Assembly: GCA_964426815.1 (NCBI GenBank) | Contig: CAYRRZ010000032.1 | Location: 1 to 9,428 of the forward strand | Origin: JADZEJ01 sp964426815 | Lineage (GTDB): Bacteria > Patescibacteriota > Patescibacteriia > 2-12-FULL-60-25 | Direction of reading: 5' to 3' | DNA: 9,428 nt | Shown: piece after piece, positions 5,781 through 9,428 of the stretch | How the letters are laid out: each line of letters starts with the position of its first letter | How positions within the stretch are numbered: the first letter of the stretch is position 1 | The notes under the pieces: model-generated | Told to the model about the DNA's origin: nothing | Databases searched by the model: none | The model's input: only the letters and a program-made list of their open reading frames with translations | Made by a program: the position numbers and the translations under genes

Positions 5781-5809
5781 AGCATAGGCGAGCATGTCTT
5801 TTTTGTCAA
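5781..5809 (-). promoter_or_regulatory. Near-consensus promoter for the 120-residue protein gene
   Basis: On the minus strand a perfect TTGACA (5809-5804) is followed by a 17-base spacer and TATGCT (5786-5781, 4 of 6). Predicted transcription start is about 5774, giving a leader of about 50 bases that begins with a hairpin. It lies between the stop of the upstream helical-protein gene and the ATG at 5723, so this gene is transcribed on its own. Confidence 0.7.
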
Positions 5810-5818
5810 CCCCTAGGA

Positions 5819-6673
5819 TTACAGCTTCGGACTTGCTCCTGTCGCTGATCGTGGTTTCCAGGTGACTAAACTCGCCTTTGCCTGAATCGGATACAGTCTC
5901 CGGTAGTATAAAAAATTACGCAAAGGACGAAGCTGAATATACAAATCTCGCCAATGTTTCCCTTCACTTCCTTTGTTTTGCAAAGAAAAAAGCTTTTCAT
6001 GCAAATCCTCGATCGTACGCGTAGCGGCTTCGAGTGGCTCACCTAAGATATTCTGTGAAATGGCAGCTTGAGCCATATCAAGCTCATGCAAAGCTTGTTC
6101 TTTATAGCTTTCATATTCTTGCTGCGCTTCTGGATCATGATGAAAAGGCCCAGCGAGATGCATGCGCCAATCCCAGTATTCCGCAGCAATCATGCGCGCC
6201 TTTGAAATAAGACCGAGCGCCTGTTCGCTGGTTTTTACTTGCTGTGGTTCTTGTCCATTGCTCAAACGATCAAATGCAAACACCGAGCCAGCTCGCATTA
6301 AGCCACGAACATGATTCAAATGCTGCTGATCAGGCTGTGCCTTTTTTCTTTCATCAAAAACGGCTGAAAATAAAAGTGGTTCAAATTTCCATGGATCGCA
6401 TCGAAAATTGTCACATTCCTGAGCAGCCTGCTTAAGGAGTTTTGCTTTTTCAAGCACAGCTTGTCTTTCTTGAAGTAAGCGCTCTCGAGACTGGTCTTGT
6501 TCAGGATGTTCTTTTAATGAAATATCAATTTCTCGCAAACGCGGGAGATGATCGATCTGAATTTTTTGAAGCAAATACCGCTGGACATCTTCCATGCCAT
6601 ATAAGTGCTCCGGTTGATTTCGTGTTTCTTGGGCAGGAAATGAAGGAGCTTGGCGAAACGGACTCACGGGCAT
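5819..6673 (-). CDS. Helical protein of unknown function, coupled to era
   Basis: Starting at ATG 6673, one base after the era TAA, the protein has 284 residues; a TTG at 6682 overlapping era is the alternative start. It is strongly helical and charged, with heptad-like stretches at about residues 30-85 (rich in K, E, Q, R and L) and 180-235, which look like long helices or short coiled coils. There is no signal peptide or membrane span, so it is probably cytoplasmic. Aromatic clusters (YWDWRMHLAGPF; LYIQLRPLRNFLYYRRLYP) suggest a folded core and a basic C-terminal surface. I do not recognise a family. The tight link with era suggests shared expression and possibly a role near ribosome assembly, which is inference from context only. 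Confidence 0.75.
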   Translation of the reverse strand: MPVSPFRQAPSFPAQETRNQPEHLYGMEDVQRYLLQKIQIDHLPRLREIDISLKEHPEQDQSRERLLQERQAVLEKAKLLKQAAQECDNFRCDPWKFEPLLFSAVFDERKKAQPDQQHLNHVRGLMRAGSVFAFDRLSNGQEPQQVKTSEQALGLISKARMIAAEYWDWRMHLAGPFHHDPEAQQEYESYKEQALHELDMAQAAISQNILGEPLEAATRTIEDLHEKLFSLQNKGSEGKHWRDLYIQLRPLRNFLYYRRLYPIQAKASLVTWKPRSATGASPKL

Positions 6674-6674
6674 A

Positions 6675-7529
6675 TTAGACAAACCGTTCTTGCCACTTGG
6701 GGTCGACTTTGACCGTTAGATCCAAAAAGACTTTGACACCGGTTACTTGCTCTAATTCATTTCGAGCAGCTGCACCGATTTTTTTGAGCATTTGCGCCTT
6801 GGCGCCAATAATCATGCGCTTATACCGTTCATCCGTTGTCCAGACTGAAGCGGCGATATAGCGTGACCCATCTGGTCGAGTTTCAAGCTCATCCAAACCA
6901 ACTTTAATGCTATAAGGCAATTCCTCATTCAAGTTCAAAAAAATCTTTTCACGCACCAATTCTTCAAGCCATTGATTATGGCCGATATCCGTTAATTGCA
7001 AATCAGGATAATGCGCATCACCGTCTTGCGATAGCGTAAATAAAACATCAATCAATCGATTTAAATTTTTGCGATTGACGGCAGATAATTCAAAATTTTG
7101 CGATTGACCAACATCGACCGCGCGATACGTATCCGTAAATGGACGTTCAGATTCGGCTAAATCCATTTTATTAATAAGAGCAATCACGGGTACTTTAACC
7201 TGACGCAATAAATTCTGAATATATAATTCTTCAGCGCCAATATCACGCGATGGATCCATCACATAAATAACCGCATCAACCCCATCAAGCGTTTCATGAA
7301 CAAATTCATTCAGTGTTTTTGAAACCTTGTCTTTGCGACCTAAAAACACGCCAGGCGTATCAACGAAGACTAATTGTCCGCGAGCATCATGCAAAATACC
7401 CCGAATTGGATGACGGGTGGTTTGGGGTTTTGGCGTCACAATCGACACCTTGGTGCCGATCACGGCATTCAACAAGGTGGACTTACCGACATTTGAGCGC
7501 CCAGCGAGCATGACAAAACCTGATTTCAT
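6675..7529 (-). CDS. era: GTPase Era, small-subunit ribosome assembly
   Basis: The 284-residue protein has the full Era layout. The GTPase domain carries G1 GRSNVGKST (10-18), G2 around PQTTR (35-39), G3 DTPG (57-60), G4 NKMD (120-123) and G5 SA (149-150). The C-terminal KH domain spans about residues 200-280, with RMIIGAKAQMLKKIG and KVFLDLTVKV. Era binds the 3' end of 16S rRNA and checks 30S maturation. In most Era proteins I know the KH loop is GKxG; here it is GAKA, with the last glycine lost. The ATG at 7529 leaves only two residues before the beta strand leading to G1, shorter than usual but plausible. No Shine-Dalgarno is present; a promoter-like pair places the start of transcription on or next to the ATG. 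The helical-protein gene follows immediately. Confidence 0.95.
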   Translation of the reverse strand: MKSGFVMLAGRSNVGKSTLLNAVIGTKVSIVTPKPQTTRHPIRGILHDARGQLVFVDTPGVFLGRKDKVSKTLNEFVHETLDGVDAVIYVMDPSRDIGAEELYIQNLLRQVKVPVIALINKMDLAESERPFTDTYRAVDVGQSQNFELSAVNRKNLNRLIDVLFTLSQDGDAHYPDLQLTDIGHNQWLEELVREKIFLNLNEELPYSIKVGLDELETRPDGSRYIAASVWTTDERYKRMIIGAKAQMLKKIGAAARNELEQVTGVKVFLDLTVKVDPKWQERFV

Positions 7530-7538
7530 GGGTAAAAT
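7510..7538 (+). promoter_or_regulatory. Candidate leaderless promoter of the kinase-like gene
   Basis: ATGACA (7510-7515, 5 of 6 to TTGACA) and TAAAAT (7533-7538, 5 of 6 to TATAAT) are separated by exactly 17 bases. Transcription would start at about 7544-7547, on one of the two tandem ATGs. The -35 lies within the era coding sequence and the -10 overlaps the -10 of the era promoter. Confidence 0.6.
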
Positions 7539-7564
7539 GTAGCATGATGAAGGATATTTTACAA
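7536..7564 (-). promoter_or_regulatory. Candidate leaderless promoter of era
   Basis: On the minus strand TTGTAA (7564-7559) and TACATT (7541-7536) are separated by exactly 17 bases, each 4 of 6 to consensus. Six bases separate the -10 from the era ATG at 7529, so transcription should start at or beside that ATG. The -35 lies within the kinase-like coding sequence. Confidence 0.5.
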
Positions 7565-8572
7565 ACCGAAAAAACCGCTGAACAAAAGACTGTTTTGCGT
7601 GGTTTTGAGCTCAAACCAGATTTCGCCGATACCTATAAGCCAAAGCTGATCGGAAAAGGTGGCGAGCATCTGGTTTTTTCTTTAGAGGGCAAACCTGACT
7701 TGGTGGCAAAAGTGAATACGCGAAGCATTGAGCGCTTCTACCCAACAACGATTCACAATGCAGATCCTTTGCATGGATACCATAATCGCTGGAAAGCCTA
7801 TTTAGATGATCATCGCGAAAGACGTATGGCGCTACGCGAAGCCTTTGGAGCTGAGCATGTGCTCACGCAAAAAGTCTTTCTGGCAAAAGTTCCGTTTGTG
7901 ATGGAAATGAAATTCGCGCTTAACCAACTCGCCGAGCAAAATGGGGGGATCGCACCCAAGCAAGTATGGGCCATTGTGAATCTACAGAAAAAATCCGAGC
8001 TCATTGGTCAAAGCGGAGTTGAAAGCGTGGCAGCAGGATATGCAGAAAGGCAGGACGATGTTGATGATAAATTCTATACCGAAGTTACGGAGAAATTATT
8101 GAATGGGGAAGGAGTGCCCGAACATCTGTTCCGTCTCATCCAAGGTACGCGTATGACGGGTCTATTAGATGCGATGAAGTCTGACGCGGATATCCAAAAA
8201 ACCGTAAAAGAATTTGCTGAAGGCGCGATTCGGTTTACCCAGCACCCGCCGCATGCCTGTATCGATTTGGCCGGAGAGGGGAATGTGGTCATCGGTAAAA
8301 AACGAGGCAAAGTAGATTTTGAAATTGTCGATCCATTTGCGGGAAAGCTCACTCTCGAACAGGTGCAAAACGCCTGGCGTCGTTTCGCGGCTCATCAGCC
8401 ATTTCAGGGCTGGGATCGGAATGTTCTCCTAAACGGAATTAACTATCTCCGCGCGATTAATGGTCTTGCGGCACTTTCTGGTTCTGCAGCACGCTTGCCA
8501 TTGCTTCCAGAGGGAGTGCAGCTAAACCGTCTTGAAGGTCGGCGCTTGCTCCAGGAACTTTCACGAGACTAG
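7544..8572 (+). CDS. Protein-kinase-like fold protein, substrate unknown
   Basis: This 342-residue protein carries the landmarks of the kinase/aminoglycoside-phosphotransferase superfamily. A glycine-rich loop, LIGKGGEHLVF (35-45), is followed by LVAKVN with K56 as the ATP-binding lysine. A catalytic-loop-like CIDLAGEGNVVIG follows, with D241 and N247, then FEIVDPF with D263 as the metal-binding aspartate. The usual HxD histidine is not in place (CID). No signal peptide or membrane span is seen, so it is cytoplasmic. It could be a protein kinase, a small-molecule kinase or a pseudokinase; the sequence does not say. It starts at tandem ATGs 7544/7547, 14 bases from the divergent era start, without a Shine-Dalgarno. 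Its last 116 bases overlap the convergent RNA methyltransferase ORF. Confidence 0.8.
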   Translation: MMKDILQTEKTAEQKTVLRGFELKPDFADTYKPKLIGKGGEHLVFSLEGKPDLVAKVNTRSIERFYPTTIHNADPLHGYHNRWKAYLDDHRERRMALREAFGAEHVLTQKVFLAKVPFVMEMKFALNQLAEQNGGIAPKQVWAIVNLQKKSELIGQSGVESVAAGYAERQDDVDDKFYTEVTEKLLNGEGVPEHLFRLIQGTRMTGLLDAMKSDADIQKTVKEFAEGAIRFTQHPPHACIDLAGEGNVVIGKKRGKVDFEIVDPFAGKLTLEQVQNAWRRFAAHQPFQGWDRNVLLNGINYLRAINGLAALSGSAARLPLLPEGVQLNRLEGRRLLQELSRD

Positions 8573-9428
8573 CCACAACTTCAACATGTGGCGAATGTGG
8601 AAATAAATCAAAAGCCTGCAAAGTTTCGACGCGATACGCGCCTTTCAATAATTTCAATTCTTCAACCAAGCGCTTGTAATTACACGAGATATACACCAAG
8701 CGTTCTGGGAGTTTAGTTAAAAGCGTCTTAATCACTTTTGGATGTAAGCCAGCGCGCGGTGGATCTAAAATAATCAAATCCGCTTCACGATCCGCCCAAG
8801 ACAAATCTTCAGATGGCCCGGCGGTAAAGCTCGTCCGCTCGGCAACGCCATTTTGTTCGGCATTGAATCCAGCGAGTTTGATCGCTTCTGCATCTAGTTC
8901 ATGTCCATGAACCTGAAGTTCTGGAAAACGCTTGGCAAGAGCAATGCCAAAAAAACCGAGACCGCAATACAAATCAAGAATATGCTTCGATACGCCCTCT
9001 GTCGTTCCAGTGAAAACGGGAACCGGGCTTCCAGGGGCTGGATCCTGATCCCCGCTTTCGCGAGGAAGACAGTCTTTTAGAACAGAGCCTACAACATCTA
9101 AAACTGCCGTCTGTAAAACTGCGGCCATGGTGGTATTCGTCTGAAAAAAAGAATTTGGATGAATGCGATAGCGGATATCATTCACCATTTCTTCAAGATA
9201 CGCCTCGCCCTTCAGTGGGAAGAACGTTTGCGCATAGGACAAATCCGTAATTGAATTTTGTTCGCCAAGCAATAAAGTCGTGCAATAGGTTTCGAGTGCC
9301 TTCAAAAGTGATGCGCGCATTTCATCGGTAATCCGTGTCGCATCTTTCACGACCAAAATCAGCATGCGCTGCTTGGTATTTTTGCCATCGCGAAATACCA
9401 CATAGCGAATATCACCATGATGAAACTT
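8457..9428 (-). CDS. TrmA/RlmD-family RNA uracil-C5 methyltransferase, partial at right edge
   Basis: The frame is open to the window edge (KFHHGDIRY precedes the GTG at 9401), so the N-terminus lies outside; an internal start is not needed. Counting from 9401: SFFQTN with Q87 for uracil contact, SAM motif ILDLYCGLGFFG (141-152), DPPRAG (213-218), catalytic C240 in VYISCN and general base E274 in FPHSPHVE. This is the COG2265 family, which makes 5-methyluridine in tRNA or 23S rRNA. TrmA, RlmC and RlmD cannot be separated from this part. Residues 110-134 are encoded by a 74-bp palindromic repeat inserted in frame just before the SAM motif. After K281, where the family normally ends, 33 further residues are read from DNA that also encodes the end of the kinase-like gene. 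Confidence 0.9.
   Translation of the reverse strand, partial: KFHHGDIRYVVFRDGKNTKQRMLILVVKDATRITDEMRASLLKALETYCTTLLLGEQNSITDLSYAQTFFPLKGEAYLEEMVNDIRYRIHPNSFFQTNTTMAAVLQTAVLDVVGSVLKDCLPRESGDQDPAPGSPVPVFTGTTEGVSKHILDLYCGLGFFGIALAKRFPELQVHGHELDAEAIKLAGFNAEQNGVAERTSFTAGPSEDLSWADREADLIILDPPRAGLHPKVIKTLLTKLPERLVYISCNYKRLVEELKLLKGAYRVETLQAFDLFPHSPHVEVVASLVKVPGASADLQDGLAALPLEAMASVLQNQKVPQDH
8999..9072. repeat. 74-bp palindromic element translated inside the methyltransferase gene
   Basis: The halves 8999-9035 and 9036-9072 are inverted and align without gaps: 20 of the outer 30 positions are complementary, with perfect CTGTC...GACAG ends. A small hairpin, TCCAG-GGG-CTGGA (9030-9042), sits at the centre. 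The minus-strand phrases CGCGAAAGCGGGGATC, TCCAGCCCCTGGA and CCCGTTTTCACTGGAA match a repeat style I remember from many bacterial genomes (recall, not a search). It supplies about 25 residues, LPRESGDQDPAPGSPVPVFT at its core, to the protein without breaking the frame. Confidence 0.85.

Noticed and set aside
5306..5809. 167-residue minus-strand ORF in another frame over the GC-rich gene
   Set aside because: It would include the promoter and the terminator stem in its coding part, and its arginine/proline/serine-rich text looks like a shadow frame.
5388..5816. 142-residue plus-strand ORF (and a 105-residue one at 5317-5634) opposite the GC-rich gene
   Set aside because: GC-rich DNA opens many frames. 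These lack a ribosome site and promoter, while the minus-strand 120-residue ORF has both.
8999..9072. Reading the methyltransferase insert as an assembly artefact or frameshift
   Set aside because: The frame and catalytic motifs are intact on both sides, and the palindrome has clean ends, so an in-frame repeat insertion explains it better.
1..9428. TGA recoding as in Gracilibacteria/Absconditabacteria
   Set aside because: TGA ends the CHAP and small membrane protein genes in sensible places, and no conserved protein needs TGA to be read through.
1..9428. CRISPR array, tRNA, rRNA, transposase or phage module
   Set aside because: I saw no regularly spaced direct repeats, no cloverleaf with the conserved T-arm motif, and no integrase or transposase protein. 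The two palindromic repeats are single copies in this window.

Overview
The window reads as a gene-dense chromosomal segment of an uncultivated bacterium, most likely a member of the Patescibacteria (Candidate Phyla Radiation). This is inferred from the style of the proteins: a short Era, a CPR-like superoxide dismutase, many unassigned membrane, helical and kinase-like proteins, short gaps, and several genes with no Shine-Dalgarno sequence. No rRNA or marker tree was available to prove it. The standard bacterial code fits: TGA ends genes here, and tryptophan is TGG.

Layout. Positions 2-55 hold the tail of an upstream gene, followed by a strong terminator. A plus-strand unit (182-1824) encodes a membrane-anchored CHAP-domain cysteine amidase and a small one-span membrane protein, closed by two terminators; the second is bidirectional. 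A minus-strand oxidative-defence unit follows (3675 down to 1941): a BCP/PrxQ peroxiredoxin, an Fe/Mn superoxide dismutase and an AhpC-type 2-Cys peroxiredoxin. A 90-bp dispersed-type palindrome sits between the last two. Divergent from it is a plus-strand pair (3746-5282) encoding a membrane-anchored protein and a putative lipoprotein, neither with a known function.

A GC-rich minus-strand gene for a disordered 120-residue protein (5361-5723) has its own near-consensus promoter and is flanked by two hairpins with the same T-rich tail. Next is the minus-strand pair era plus a 284-residue helical protein, nearly touching end to start. Divergent from era, with only 14 bp between start codons, is a plus-strand protein-kinase-like gene. 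Its 3' end overlaps the convergent minus-strand TrmA/RlmD-type RNA methyltransferase gene, which runs off the right edge.

How the genes work together. The dismutase turns superoxide into peroxide and the two thiol peroxidases remove peroxide, so that unit is a self-contained oxygen-defence module. Era and the RNA methyltransferase belong to ribosome and RNA maturation. The CHAP protein probably acts on peptidoglycan or another amide outside the membrane.

The most unusual observations are: a 74-bp palindromic element that is translated in frame inside the RNA methyltransferase; interlocked divergent promoters for era and the kinase-like gene that would give leaderless mRNAs; and the symmetric palindrome inside the peroxide/superoxide defence unit. 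I did not find a convincing wholly new multi-gene system.
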